From Geobacter sp. (GTDB lineage: Bacteria > Desulfobacterota > Desulfuromonadia > Geobacterales > Geobacteraceae): a DNA stretch of 32,723 nt. Positions 8,297 through 16,987 of the stretch are shown piece by piece (positions within the stretch are counted from its first letter, which is position 1; each line of letters begins with the position of its first letter). The translations under genes were made by a program, and so were the position numbers. The notes beneath the pieces were generated by a model, which had not been told where the DNA came from, ran no database searches, and saw only the letters and a list, made by a program, of their open reading frames with translations. The DNA lies in NCBI GenBank assembly GCA_003499925.1, contig DNRQ01000156.1, forward strand, positions 1 through 32,723, read 5' to 3'.

Positions 8297-8520
8297 GTAA
8301 CTACTCCTCATGCGGAATCATGATACCAATGAGAGGCATAATACAGCATCGGCCGGCGGAATCAACCGTCTTTCCGTGAGCCCCGAGCCTCGTGCCTGGC
8401 CCCCTTTTAGCTTGCATTGCATCGGCGCGGTATGCTAGTTTTTTTATCTTTGGCCGCCGTTGCCGTCAACGAGAAAAAGCAATCTAAGAGCTTGAGAAGA
8501 AAGGCATCCCCCGCTGCGAC

Positions 8521-8580
8521 ACCTCCCTTCCTTCAAGGATGACAATACCTCCCTTCCTTCAAGGATGACAATACCTCCCT
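8521..8580. repeat. 26-bp tandem repeat, two perfect copies plus a partial one
   Basis: The unit beginning ACCTCCCTTCC and ending GATGACAAT occurs at 8521-8546 and 8547-8572. A third copy starts at 8573 and turns into the REP-like hairpin after eight bases. Confidence 0.8.
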
Positions 8581-8618
8581 CCCCTTCAAGGGGAGGGTCG
8601 GGGTGGGGATGGGGTAAA
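8577..8618. repeat. REP-like hairpin, copy 2
   Basis: CCCTCCCC (8577-8584) pairs with GGGGAGGG (8590-8597) around TTCAA, followed by a G-rich tail TCGGGGTGGGGATGGGG. It lies 20 bases before the aguA ribosome site. Confidence 0.7.
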
Positions 8619-8639
8619 AAGCCCCGATCAGGAGATCAT

Positions 8640-9668
8640 GTGAACGATATACGATTGCCGGCAGAGTGGGAGCCTCAGGACGGGGTGCTCCTTGCCTGGC
8701 CGCACGAGGCAAGCGACTGGCGCCCTTACCTGGATGCGGTGCAGCCGGTCTTCGCGGAGATCGTGCGGCAGGTAAGCCGCTTCGAGCTCGCCGTGGTCGC
8801 GGCGCCCGACCCGGAGGCGGTGCGCGAAAAGCTGTCGCGGTGCGGCGCCGATATGGAGCGGGTATTGATCTATCCGGTCGAGACCAACGACACCTGGGCC
8901 CGGGATTTCGGTCCCATCACCGTGCTGGAAGACGGGGCCGCCCGGCTCCTGAACTTCGGCTTCAACGGCTGGGGTCTCAAGTTCCCCTCGGATCTCGACA
9001 ACCGGATCAACCGGCGCTTGCAGGCCCTGGGCGCCTGGAGTGCGCCGCTGGAAACGGTCGGACTGATCCTCGAAGGCGGCAGCATCGAAAGCGACGGCCG
9101 CGGCACCATCCTGACCACCGAGGAGTGCCTTCTAAACGACAACCGGAACCCGCACCTGATCCGCGAGGAGCTCGAAGAGGAAATGCACGGCCTGTTCGGA
9201 AGCGACCGCTTTCTCTGGCTGGCCAACGGCTACCTCGCCGGCGACGACACCGATTCGCACGTGGACACGCTGGCGCGCCTTTGCCCGGACGACACCATAG
9301 CCTACGTGAGCTGCGATGATAGAGATGACGAGCACTATCCGGCACTCAAGGCGATGGAGGAGGAGATCCGAACCTTTCGCACCCGCGACGGCCAGCCATA
9401 CCGGATGATTCCGCTTCCCTGGCCCGGTGCCAGGATCGACGAAGAGGGGACCAGGCTCCCCGCCACTTATGCCAACTTTCTGGTGATAAACGGCGCCGTG
9501 CTGGTGCCGACCTACGACGATCCAAACGACGCGGCCGCCCTTGACGCCATCGCCCTCGCCTTCCCGGGACGCGAGATCGTGGGGATAGACTGCCTGCCGC
9601 TCATTCTCCAGCACGGCTCGCTGCACTGCGTCACCATGCAGTTTCCCAAGGGGACGCTCAGGTTTTGA
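8640..9668 (+). CDS. aguA: Agmatine deiminase (agmatine iminohydrolase)
   Basis: The enzyme converts agmatine to N-carbamoylputrescine and ammonia, the first step of the arginine-decarboxylase route to putrescine. It belongs to the guanidine-modifying (peptidylarginine deiminase) fold. Visible motifs are WARDFGP (from residue 86), LEGGSIESDG, TEECLLNDNRNP, DDTDSHVDT and the C-terminal SLHCVTMQFP holding the nucleophile Cys330. The GTG at 8640 is chosen because AGGAG lies five bases upstream; longer readings start inside the REP-like repeat. This gives 342 residues, typical for the family. aguB follows 93 bases later on the same strand, so both steps are encoded together. Confidence 0.93.
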   Translation: MNDIRLPAEWEPQDGVLLAWPHEASDWRPYLDAVQPVFAEIVRQVSRFELAVVAAPDPEAVREKLSRCGADMERVLIYPVETNDTWARDFGPITVLEDGAARLLNFGFNGWGLKFPSDLDNRINRRLQALGAWSAPLETVGLILEGGSIESDGRGTILTTEECLLNDNRNPHLIREELEEEMHGLFGSDRFLWLANGYLAGDDTDSHVDTLARLCPDDTIAYVSCDDRDDEHYPALKAMEEEIRTFRTRDGQPYRMIPLPWPGARIDEEGTRLPATYANFLVINGAVLVPTYDDPNDAAALDAIALAFPGREIVGIDCLPLILQHGSLHCVTMQFPKGTLRF

Positions 9669-9694
9669 CCACGAACTCCCCCCACACCAACGCT

Positions 9695-9725
9695 CCCCCC
9701 TTTGAAAAAGGGGGGTCGGGGGGGA
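9695..9725. repeat. REP-like hairpin, copy 3
   Basis: CCCCCCTTT (9695-9703) pairs with AAAGGGGGG (9707-9715), followed by TCGGGGGGG. It sits in the short aguA-aguB gap and may affect the relative expression of the two genes. Confidence 0.65.
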
Positions 9726-9761
9726 TTTTACGCTGCCATCAGCGGCACATCGGAGTGAACC

Positions 9762-10643
9762 ATGCAGAAGATAAAAGTCGCACTGGTGCAGCAGGGGCTG
9801 CGCGAGGGACGCGATGCCAACATAGCGGCGAGCGTCGCCTCGATACGGAGCGCAGCCGAGCAAGGAGCCAGGCTCGTCGTGCTGCAGGAGCTCCACACGG
9901 GGAGCTATTTCTGCCAGACCGAGAACACGGCCTGCTTCGACCTCGCCGAACCGATCCCGGGCCCTTCGACGGAGCTCTTCGGGGCGCTGGCGCGCGAGCT
10001 TGGGGTGGTGATCGTCAGCTCGCTTTTCGAGCGGCGCGCGCCGGGGCTCTACCACAACACCGCGGTAGTTCTGGACAGCGACGGGAGCATCGCGGGGAAG
10101 TACCGCAAGATGCACATCCCCGACGATCCAGCCTTCTACGAGAAGTTCTATTTCACCCCGGGCGACCTCGGCTTCGAGCCGATCCAAACCTCCGTGGGGC
10201 TCCTCGGCGTTTTGGTCTGCTGGGATCAGTGGTACCCTGAGGCGGCGCGACTCATGGCGCTTGCCGGCGCCGAGATACTGATCTATCCGACCGCCATCGG
10301 CTGGGACCCGCGGGATGACAAGGGCGAAAAGCAAAGGCAGCTCGATGCCTGGGTCACCATACAGCGCTCCCACGCCGTCGCCAACGGCATCCCCGTTCTG
10401 AGCGCGAACCGCGTCGGCTTCGAGCCAGATCCAAGCGGCGCCGGCGCCGGAATCCAGTTCTGGGGCTCCAGCTTCGCCGCCGGTCCGCAGGGGGAGCTGC
10501 TCGCGCGCGGCGGCGAAGACGAGGAGCTGCTGGTAGTCGAGCTGGATCGCCGCCGCAGCGAAGACGTCCGGCGCATCTGGCCCTTCCTGCGCGACCGCAG
10601 GATCGACGCCTACGCCGACATCCTGCGCCGCTACCGCGATTAA
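9762..10643 (+). CDS. aguB: N-carbamoylputrescine amidase
   Basis: It hydrolyses N-carbamoylputrescine to putrescine, CO2 and ammonia, completing the route begun by aguA. The 293-residue protein is a nitrilase-superfamily member with the full catalytic triad: Glu43 (VVLQELHTG), Lys116 (KYRKMHIPDD) and Cys153 (VLVCWDQWYPE). The length and the motifs HIPDDP and WDQWYPEAAR are typical of the bacterial amidase. The ATG has GGAG upstream (CGGAGTGAACC). Neighbouring aguA supports the assignment over other carbamoyl hydrolases. It is followed by a 313-base repeat-filled gap. Confidence 0.94.
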   Translation: MQKIKVALVQQGLREGRDANIAASVASIRSAAEQGARLVVLQELHTGSYFCQTENTACFDLAEPIPGPSTELFGALARELGVVIVSSLFERRAPGLYHNTAVVLDSDGSIAGKYRKMHIPDDPAFYEKFYFTPGDLGFEPIQTSVGLLGVLVCWDQWYPEAARLMALAGAEILIYPTAIGWDPRDDKGEKQRQLDAWVTIQRSHAVANGIPVLSANRVGFEPDPSGAGAGIQFWGSSFAAGPQGELLARGGEDEELLVVELDRRRSEDVRRIWPFLRDRRIDAYADILRRYRD

Positions 10644-10956
10644 AGACAAACCTTGAACCGCACAGACAAACCTTGAAGCACGCAGGCAAACCTTGAACCA
10701 CAGAGGACACAGAGGGACACAGAGGACACAGAGGGACACAGAGGAAAAACATACAAGGTTCAAAGGAAACTTTCTTCCCAAGAAGTGGTTTTGTAGATTT
10801 TCCTCTGTGTTCCTCTGAGTCCTCTGTGGTCAGGGCAGTTGATTACGTCGTCGATTAAAGGCAAAAGTTTTTTCTCCGTGCCCTCCGTGTCTCCGTGGCT
10901 AATCCGCCTCTGGCGTCTGGAGGCCCCCGTCAACAAAAGCCGGCAAAGGAGAACGC
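10644..10956. repeat. Repeat-filled intergenic region with a 30-nt inverted repeat
   Basis: CAAACCTTGAA occurs three times at a 20-base period (10647, 10667, 10687). A 30-base run starting ACCACAGAGGAC at 10697-10726 is matched in inverse complement at 10801-10830 with 28 of 30 bases; the left arm continues as further ACACAGAGG units to 10745. A third element, CCGTGCCCTCCGTGTCTCCG, lies near 10877. Such ACAGAGG-type repeats are interspersed in many genomes. No gene is visible except the ribosome site of the next one at the end. Confidence 0.8.
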
Positions 10957-13900
10957 GTGTCGTCCCCGATTAAGATGTCCCAGAAACTCCTCAGCAGCTT
11001 CGAAGCCTGCAGCGCCGACGAAAGAACGCTCATCCAGCTCCTCTCGATCATCTTCGCACCGGTCTCCAAAAACGTCCTGCTCAACACCGCCAGGCGTAAC
11101 CGCAGCCTGGCCCAAGGCGGCCGCAGCTACACCGGCCTCCTCATCTCCGAGAGCCTCGAAAGGCTCAGTCGCACCAAACTGGTCCATCTCACCAAGGAAG
11201 GGGTACGCTGCAACCCGCAGCTCATGCACGCGGCGACCCTGAGCGCGGTCCGCGACGGCGCCTTCACCGCCATGGCGAGCTCGGTACAGCTGGAGATCCC
11301 GATGGTCACCAACTGGGGGAGCAGCTACTACCGGAGCGCCCCGCACGCACTGCGCGACGTGCGGATCGGATTCTACCGAAAGGACCCGAAATATGCCTTC
11401 GAGATGGCCGCGCAGTATGAAAGACAGTTTCCCTACGACGCACTGCGCTGCCATCCCTTGGTCGCCGCCTGCAACAACCCCTTTGACGGCGCATGGTTCC
11501 GCTCGCTCCCCGAGCCGCTTCAAATCGCGACACTCAGACAGCTCCTCCCCGACGCAAGCCTGAACCTTTACCCTTCGGATGCTCCCTTCGAGGTCCTCTG
11601 CGAGATGACGTCCAAGATCGCCATGCCGCAGGATCTGATCGACCTCTACTGCCTGGAGTTGCTGATGCGCGGCAGGCTGGCCGAGGCGGAGCAGGCGGCG
11701 CAGGAAATGGTGAGCTCGACGCAGTTGGCGGTTCTTGGCTGCAGCGCCCTGCAGCGCGGCGCCTTCCCTACCTCGATAGATTATTTCGAGGCGGCGTTTC
11801 TCAAGCTCAGGAAGGAGACCGGCAAGCGGAAGACCTTCTTCGACGACGTCACAGGACCGTTCTTCATCCTGGCGCTGATCGGCTCCGGCGACCAGAAGAT
11901 GCTCGACCGGGCGGCTGAGCACTGCGCCTTCGTCACGGGGAAAAGGGAGTGGCCCAACCAGGACGTCTACCGCATCCTGCAACTCGTCATCGGAGAGCGC
12001 AACGGGGAGCGCGGCAGCGCCGGCCACCTCGAGGCGCTGGGCCACCGACTCAGCAGGTTCCCGCTCAACGCGCTCTTTCTCACCATGGCGCTGCACTGGT
12101 GCGGCTCGGATCAGACGAAACAGGTGGCGGAATATCAGACGACCCTGGCGAAACTGATGCAAGAGGCGGGTTACCTCTGGCTTGCCGACGAGCTGGAGCT
12201 CACCATCCTCGCCTGCGGCGTGGAGAGCTCCTCCGGCGCCAAGCTGCAGAAGCGCTACGACGCGCAGGGGTTGATCCCGTTTTGCCGCACCATCGAGAAG
12301 ACCGAGCCCTGGGAGAACGCGCTCTCGGCCCTGATCAGGCTCAACAAGAGCGAGGAGGCGCCCCCCCAGAAGGCTGCGGCACAGACCCGGGTCATCTGGC
12401 ACTTCCTGGAATTCGGCGGCTACTTCGAGATCCAGCCCCGCGAGCAGAAGCTGACCGCCACCGGAAAATGGACCTCCGGCAGGAACCTGGCGCTCAAGAG
12501 ACTGGCGGAGGAGGCGAGCCAGATGGAGTTCCTGAGCGAGCAGGATCTCCTCATCTGCGGCTGCATCAAGGCCGAGCGCGAACACGGCGGCTATTACGGC
12601 CGTATCATTTTCCGGCTGGACCAGAACGCGGCCATCCCGCTCATGATCGGGCACCAGCACGTCTACCTCGACGCCACCGCCTCGGTTCGGCTGGAACTGG
12701 TGCGCGGAGAGCCGGAACTCCAGCTCTCCACGGAGGGAGAGCTGCTCCAGATGCAGATCTATCCCCCCTTCGAGCAGGACCAGAAGATCTATATCCAGAA
12801 GGAAAGCCCGACCCGCCTGAAGATCTTCGAGGCGAAGGAGGAATACAAGAAGATCGCGGCGATCGTGGGAAAGGGTCTCAAGCTCCCGGCGCAGGCGAAG
12901 CAGAAGGCGCTAGAGGCGATCAACTCGCTCTCCTCGATCCTGACCGTCCATTCCGACTTCGGGAGCGAGTCCGCCGAGCTGCTCCCGGCCGACGCCACCC
13001 CCTGCTTTCACCTTTTGCCCTACGGCGCCGGACTGAAGCTGGAGCTACTGGTGCGCCCCTTCTCCGACGCCGGCCCCTACTTCCGACCCGGCGCGGGGGG
13101 CGAGACGGTGATGGCGGAGCTTGAGGGGAAAAGGGTGCAGGCACGAAGGGATCTGCGGCTGGAAGTCCGGCGCGCCGCCGATGCGGTCTCGGCGCTGCCG
13201 CTTCTGCCGGAAAGCGAAGAGAGCGACGCGGAATGGCTGGTCCCCGCCACCGACGACGCCCTGGAGCTCCTTTTACAGCTCCAGTCGCTGGGCGACGCCG
13301 CCCGTGTCGCCTGGCCCGAAGGGGCGAAGTTCAAGGTGCGGCAGGAGGCGAACTCCGGGCACTGCAGGCTCTCCATCAGGCAGTCCAAGGAGTGGTTCGA
13401 ACTGGAGGGGGAGGTCAAACTGAACGAAGGGCTGGCGATCGACCTGCAGCAGCTTCTCAGTCTGGTGAAGGACGCTCCGGGCCGGTTCGTGCCGCTGGGC
13501 GACGGCGAATTCCTCGCCCTTTCCGCGCAGCTGCGGAAGCGTCTCGACGACCTCGTCGCCTTCTCCGAGCCGCACGGCAAGGGGTTCCGCTTCCACCCGC
13601 TCACCGCCGGCGCCTTCGAGGATTTCGCGGGCGAGGCGGGAGAGTTCACCGGCGACAAGCAGTGGCTTTCGCAATTGAAGAGACTGCGCGAGGCACAGGC
13701 CTTCCGGCCGCAGCTTCCCGCCACGCTGCAGGCGGAGCTGCGCGGCTACCAGGAGGAGGGATTCAACTGGCTGAACCGGCTGGCGCAGTGGGGAGTGGGT
13801 GCCTGCCTGGCAGACGACATGGGGCTTGGCAAGACCGTGCAGGCGCTGGCGCAGATCCTGAGCATGGCGTCCCGGGGACCCTCCCTGGTCGTGGCACCGA

Positions 13901-15117
13901 CCTCCGTCTGCCTGAACTGGGAGAGCGAGACGCTGAAATTCGCCCCGACCCTGAACGTCATCGTGTTCGGCGCCGGCAAGCGCGAGGAGTGCCTCAAGGG
14001 GCTGAAGCCGTTCGACCTGGTGATCTGCAGCTACGGACTTTTGCAGCAGGAGGGAGAACTGCTCGCCGCGGTCAGCTGGCAGGCGATCGTGCTGGACGAG
14101 GCGCAGGCCATCAAGAACATGGCGACCAAGCGGAGCCAGGCGGCCATGGAGTTGAGCGGCGCCTTCAAGATGGTGGCGACCGGCACCCCGATCGAGAACC
14201 ACCTGGGGGAGCTTTGGAACGTGTTTCGTTTCATCAACCCGGGCCTGCTAGGCTCCCTGAAGCAGTTCAACGTGAAGTTCGCCTCCCCGATCGAGAAGAG
14301 CCAGGACAAGAAGGCACGCTCCCGCCTGAAAAAGCTGATCCAGCCCTTCATCCTGCGCCGCACCAAGAACCAGGTCCTGGAGGAGCTCCCCTCGCGCACC
14401 GAGATCACCATCAAGGTCGAGATGGGCGAAGAAGAGGCGTCGCTCTACGAGGCGCTCCGCAGAAGCGCGCTGGAGACCCTGGCGGGGCTCGGCACGGTCG
14501 AGGGGAAAGGCGAGCAGCACCTGAGGATTCTGGCCGAGATCATGCGGCTGCGCCGCGCCTGCTGCAACCCGCGCCTGATCCTGCCCGAGAGCTCGATCGC
14601 CAGCGCGAAGCTTGCCGCCTTCGGCGAGATCGTCGCCGAGCTGCGGGAGAACCGCCACAAGGCGCTGGTATTCAGCCAGTTCGTGGGGCACCTGGACATC
14701 ATCCGGCAGTATGTGGAAAAGGAAGGGATACCCTATCAGTACCTGGACGGCAGCACCCCCCAAAAAGAGCGCAAGAGACGGGTCGATGAGTTCCAGTCCG
14801 GGTCGGGCGATCTCTTTCTGATCAGCCTCAAGGCAGGCGGCGTCGGCCTCAACCTCACCGCAGCCGACTACGTCATCCACATGGACCCGTGGTGGAACCC
14901 CGCCGTCGAGGACCAGGCCTCCGACCGCGCCCACCGCATCGGGCAGCAGCGCCCGGTGACCATCTACCGGCTGGTGACCAAGGGGACCATCGAGGAGAAG
15001 ATCGTCGGCCTGCACCTGCAGAAGCGCGGCCTGGCCGACAGCCTGCTGGAAGAGAGCGACATGAGCGGCAGGGTGAGCGCCGAGGAGCTGCTGGCGCTTT
15101 TGCGCAAGGAGTCGTAA
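10957..15117 (+). CDS. Large SNF2/Swi2-family DNA-dependent ATPase (helicase-like)
   Basis: The GTG at 10957 follows AAAGGAG at a good distance. The 1386-residue protein has a ~900-residue N-terminal part of unknown structure, largely helical at first. It ends in a complete SNF2 motor: Walker A DDMGLGKT (953-960), APTSVCLNW, Walker B DEAQ (1047-1050), TGTPIENHLGELWN, then the helicase C lobe with VFSQFVGHLDI, YLDGSTP, LKAGGVGLNLT and the arginine-containing HRIGQ (1326-1330). Such proteins move along double-stranded DNA and remodel protein-DNA complexes; in bacteria some act on stalled RNA polymerase (RapA) and others are of unknown role. No nuclease or methylase partner is next to it, and codon use matches its neighbours, so it reads as a chromosomal gene and not as a defence module. 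Confidence 0.9.
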   Translation: MSSPIKMSQKLLSSFEACSADERTLIQLLSIIFAPVSKNVLLNTARRNRSLAQGGRSYTGLLISESLERLSRTKLVHLTKEGVRCNPQLMHAATLSAVRDGAFTAMASSVQLEIPMVTNWGSSYYRSAPHALRDVRIGFYRKDPKYAFEMAAQYERQFPYDALRCHPLVAACNNPFDGAWFRSLPEPLQIATLRQLLPDASLNLYPSDAPFEVLCEMTSKIAMPQDLIDLYCLELLMRGRLAEAEQAAQEMVSSTQLAVLGCSALQRGAFPTSIDYFEAAFLKLRKETGKRKTFFDDVTGPFFILALIGSGDQKMLDRAAEHCAFVTGKREWPNQDVYRILQLVIGERNGERGSAGHLEALGHRLSRFPLNALFLTMALHWCGSDQTKQVAEYQTTLAKLMQEAGYLWLADELELTILACGVESSSGAKLQKRYDAQGLIPFCRTIEKTEPWENALSALIRLNKSEEAPPQKAAAQTRVIWHFLEFGGYFEIQPREQKLTATGKWTSGRNLALKRLAEEASQMEFLSEQDLLICGCIKAEREHGGYYGRIIFRLDQNAAIPLMIGHQHVYLDATASVRLELVRGEPELQLSTEGELLQMQIYPPFEQDQKIYIQKESPTRLKIFEAKEEYKKIAAIVGKGLKLPAQAKQKALEAINSLSSILTVHSDFGSESAELLPADATPCFHLLPYGAGLKLELLVRPFSDAGPYFRPGAGGETVMAELEGKRVQARRDLRLEVRRAADAVSALPLLPESEESDAEWLVPATDDALELLLQLQSLGDAARVAWPEGAKFKVRQEANSGHCRLSIRQSKEWFELEGEVKLNEGLAIDLQQLLSLVKDAPGRFVPLGDGEFLALSAQLRKRLDDLVAFSEPHGKGFRFHPLTAGAFEDFAGEAGEFTGDKQWLSQLKRLREAQAFRPQLPATLQAELRGYQEEGFNWLNRLAQWGVGACLADDMGLGKTVQALAQILSMASRGPSLVVAPTSVCLNWESETLKFAPTLNVIVFGAGKREECLKGLKPFDLVICSYGLLQQEGELLAAVSWQAIVLDEAQAIKNMATKRSQAAMELSGAFKMVATGTPIENHLGELWNVFRFINPGLLGSLKQFNVKFASPIEKSQDKKARSRLKKLIQPFILRRTKNQVLEELPSRTEITIKVEMGEEEASLYEALRRSALETLAGLGTVEGKGEQHLRILAEIMRLRRACCNPRLILPESSIASAKLAAFGEIVAELRENRHKALVFSQFVGHLDIIRQYVEKEGIPYQYLDGSTPQKERKRRVDEFQSGSGDLFLISLKAGGVGLNLTAADYVIHMDPWWNPAVEDQASDRAHRIGQQRPVTIYRLVTKGTIEEKIVGLHLQKRGLADSLLEESDMSGRVSAEELLALLRKES

Positions 15118-15360
15118 CCGTATCGGTCAAACAGGGCGCCCGCAGGGGTGGCTGCGGCGGCAGCTATCGGGATGCCCCTCGCGGGTATCGTCGCGCCGGT
15201 GCAAAGACTCTAACCGGTCAACACCTGGCGGTAATCGTCTATCTGATTCAAAGATTGGTACTTTTTTGTGTCTTTTGTGCCTTTTTGTGGCGAAAACGCC
15301 TTCAGGCTTTGATTTTTCAGTTGTACTCTGATCCGTAATGCTGTAAAGAACTCTAAGCTT
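15118..15360. other. Intergenic region before selC
   Basis: No gene is seen. A T-rich repeat of the form TTTTGTGTCTTTTGTGCC lies near 15259-15288. The selC promoter should be in the last 60 bases, but no -35/-10 pair stands out. Confidence 0.4.
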
Positions 15361-15458
15361 GGAAGCACAATCATCGCTGGTGGGTGGCCCGGTCTTCAAA
15401 ACCGGTGAGGGGGGTGAGAAACTTCCCTGGTGGGTTCGATTCCCATGTGCTTCCGCCA
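15361..15458 (+). tRNA. selC: tRNA-Sec (anticodon TCA)
   Basis: The 98-base gene (with CCA) has the features of selenocysteine tRNA. Its acceptor arm is long (GGAAGCAC with GTGCTTCC). The anticodon stem CCGGT/ACCGG holds the loop CTTCAAA with anticodon TCA at 15396-15398. The variable arm is long (GAGGGGGGTGAGAAACTTCC region) and the T arm contains GGTTCGATTCC. The CCA end is encoded. It reads UGA as selenocysteine with SelB and a SECIS element. Its 3' end is the likely insertion site of the downstream integrative element, as in other selC-linked islands. Confidence 0.95.
15434..15458 (+). other. Probable attachment site core (attL) in the 3' end of selC
   Basis: P4-type integrases recombine into the T arm and acceptor end of tRNA genes. 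The integrase starts 190 bases after selC in the expected orientation. The exact core cannot be fixed because no second copy of the tRNA 3' end occurs in the window, so the other boundary lies beyond base 32723. Confidence 0.5.
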
Positions 15459-15490
15459 TTCAACATTTCATGCCTCTTCATGGCATACCT

Positions 15491-15518
15491 AAACCCGCTA
15501 AAATGCGGGTTTTTTATT
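15491..15518 (+). terminator. Rho-independent terminator of selC
   Basis: AAACCCGC (15491-15498) pairs with GCGGGTTT (15505-15512) around TAAAAT, followed by TTTATT. Confidence 0.8.
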
Positions 15519-15559
15519 GTCCGCACGTCCAACTCGGTGCTATACTGACCTACATAATC

Positions 15560-15635
15560 TGGGTAACCTGATGGGTAACTTTATGGGTAACTGCCAAAAC
15601 AGGGGTGGGTAACTCGGGGTTTTGGCATGGGTAAC
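15560..15635 (+). promoter_or_regulatory. Five GGGTAAC boxes upstream of the integrase (putative arm-type sites)
   Basis: GGGTAAC occurs at 15561, 15573, 15585, 15607 and 15629, with intervals of 12, 12, 22 and 22 bases (about one and two helical turns). All copies have the same orientation and end just before the integrase ribosome site. This suits binding sites for the integrase N-terminal domain or for the AlpA-type regulator. Confidence 0.65.
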
Positions 15636-15647
15636 TGGAGGTAAGGT

Positions 15648-16883
15648 ATGGGACTCACTGACCTTAAAATCAAGAAAGCACAGCCGCAGGACAAGGACTA
15701 CCGGCTGCCGGACGGAGACGGCCTCTTCCTGCAGGTGACCACCAAGGGGGGCAAATGGTGGCGCCTCCGGTACAAGTTCGAGGGGAGGGAAAAACTGCTG
15801 TCTCTCGGGGTCTACCCCGACATTTCACTCTCCGACGCACGCGAGCGGCGGCACGAGGCCAGGGCCATGGTCGCCAAGGGTATCGACCCCTCCGCGGACC
15901 GGAAAGCCGTGAAGGCGAAGAAAATCGAAGAGTCCGCCAACAGCTTCGCGGCTATCGGCAAGGAGTGGCACGCGCACCTGGTCGGCAACAAGGCATGGTC
16001 GGCGGACCACGCCACAACCATCATGACCCGCCTTGAGAAGGACGTGTTCCCCTGGATCGGCGCCAAGCCCATTGCCGAGGTGACCGCCAAGGAGATCAAG
16101 GCGATCCTGGACCGGGTCAGGTCGCGGGGCGTCATCGAGACGGCGCGCCGGGTCCGCACCATTATGGGCCAGATCTACACCTACGCCATCGCCACCGACC
16201 GTGCCAACTACGACATCTCCGCAGGCTTCAAGGGCTACCTGCCGGCCACCAGCAAGACCCGCAGGCACATGTCGTCGGTCACCGACCCGAAGGAACTCGC
16301 TCCTTTGCTGCGCGCCATGGACGCCTACCAGGGAGGCCTGGTGGCCCAATGCGCCCTGAAGCTCCTCCCGATGCTGTTCGTCCGCCCCGGAGAGCTCCGG
16401 CACATGGAGTGGGGGGAGATCGACCTGGAGGCCGGGGAATGGAACATCCCCGGAGAAAAGATGAAGATGCGCCTGCCCCACCTGGTGCCCCTGTCGCGCC
16501 AGGCGGTGGCGGTCCTCAGCGAGATCCGGCCCCTCACCGGCGACGGCAAGTACGTATTCCCCTCCACCAGATCGTTTTCCAGGTGCATGTCGGACAACAC
16601 CATCAACGCGTCCTTCCGGCGCATGGGCTTTGACGGCGAGACCATCGTTGGGCACGGCTTCAGGGCGACGGCAAGGACCATCCTGGACGAGGTCCTGGAC
16701 TTCAGGCCGGACATCATCGAACACCAGCTGGCCCACGCGGTGAGGGACCCCAACGGAAGGGCCTACAACCGGACCGCCTTTCTGGAACAGCGCAGGGAGA
16801 TGATGCAGACCTGGGCCGACTACCTGGACGGCCTCAAGACCGGAGCGAAGACCCCCGCCGCCAAGAAAAGCGCCAGGAAGTGA
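15648..16883 (+). CDS. P4-type tyrosine recombinase / site-specific integrase
   Basis: It catalyses insertion and excision of the element at selC. The ATG at 15648 follows GGAGG. Residues ~1-90 are the DUF4102 arm-binding domain (LTDLKIKKAQP, DGDGLFLQV, LSLGVYPDISL). About 100-195 is the SAM-like core-binding domain. The catalytic domain carries Arg246 (VRPGELRHMEW), His336 and Arg339 (HGFRATART), His363 (LAHAV) and the nucleophile Tyr373 (GRAYNRTAF). At 411 residues with all key residues present it should be active. Expression is probably autoregulated through the upstream GGGTAAC boxes, and AlpA at 18029 may act on it. Confidence 0.95.
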   Translation: MGLTDLKIKKAQPQDKDYRLPDGDGLFLQVTTKGGKWWRLRYKFEGREKLLSLGVYPDISLSDARERRHEARAMVAKGIDPSADRKAVKAKKIEESANSFAAIGKEWHAHLVGNKAWSADHATTIMTRLEKDVFPWIGAKPIAEVTAKEIKAILDRVRSRGVIETARRVRTIMGQIYTYAIATDRANYDISAGFKGYLPATSKTRRHMSSVTDPKELAPLLRAMDAYQGGLVAQCALKLLPMLFVRPGELRHMEWGEIDLEAGEWNIPGEKMKMRLPHLVPLSRQAVAVLSEIRPLTGDGKYVFPSTRSFSRCMSDNTINASFRRMGFDGETIVGHGFRATARTILDEVLDFRPDIIEHQLAHAVRDPNGRAYNRTAFLEQRREMMQTWADYLDGLKTGAKTPAAKKSARK

Positions 16884-16895
16884 CCCCCTCCTGCG

Positions 16896-16919
16896 AGTGC
16901 CGCCCTCTTTTCCGGCACT
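16896..16919 (+). terminator. Weak hairpin after the integrase
   Basis: AGTGCCG (16896-16902) pairs with CGGCACT (16913-16919). No T-run follows, so termination here is uncertain. Confidence 0.35.
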
Positions 16920-16987
16920 TGCCCTCCTGCCGCGCCGCAGTACCGGTCCCCGATGCAACCCTTCGCCAACTCTGGGCAGAAAGGCAT

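Larger units (their letters stand above)
8297..8639. other. Divergent intergenic region between nudC and aguA
   Basis: It must hold the promoters of both genes, but no clear -35/-10 pair was identified. The aguA-proximal half (8521-8618) is filled by a tandem repeat and a REP-like hairpin. Confidence 0.5.

Noticed and set aside
9132..10781. 549-codon minus-strand ORF over aguA and aguB
   Set aside because: It is the GC-rich shadow of two well-supported plus-strand genes and has no ribosome site or recognisable motif.
10930..12660. 576-codon minus-strand ORF over the SNF2 gene
   Set aside because: It overlaps the helicase gene entirely and its residue composition reflects the opposite strand's codons.
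13233..14789. 518-codon plus-strand ORF in another frame of the SNF2 gene
   Set aside because: It lies inside the ATPase domain coding region, which has clear conserved motifs in the other frame.
15825..16958. 377-codon minus-strand ORF over the integrase
   Set aside because: The integrase has all catalytic residues in the plus frame; the antisense frame has no features of its own.
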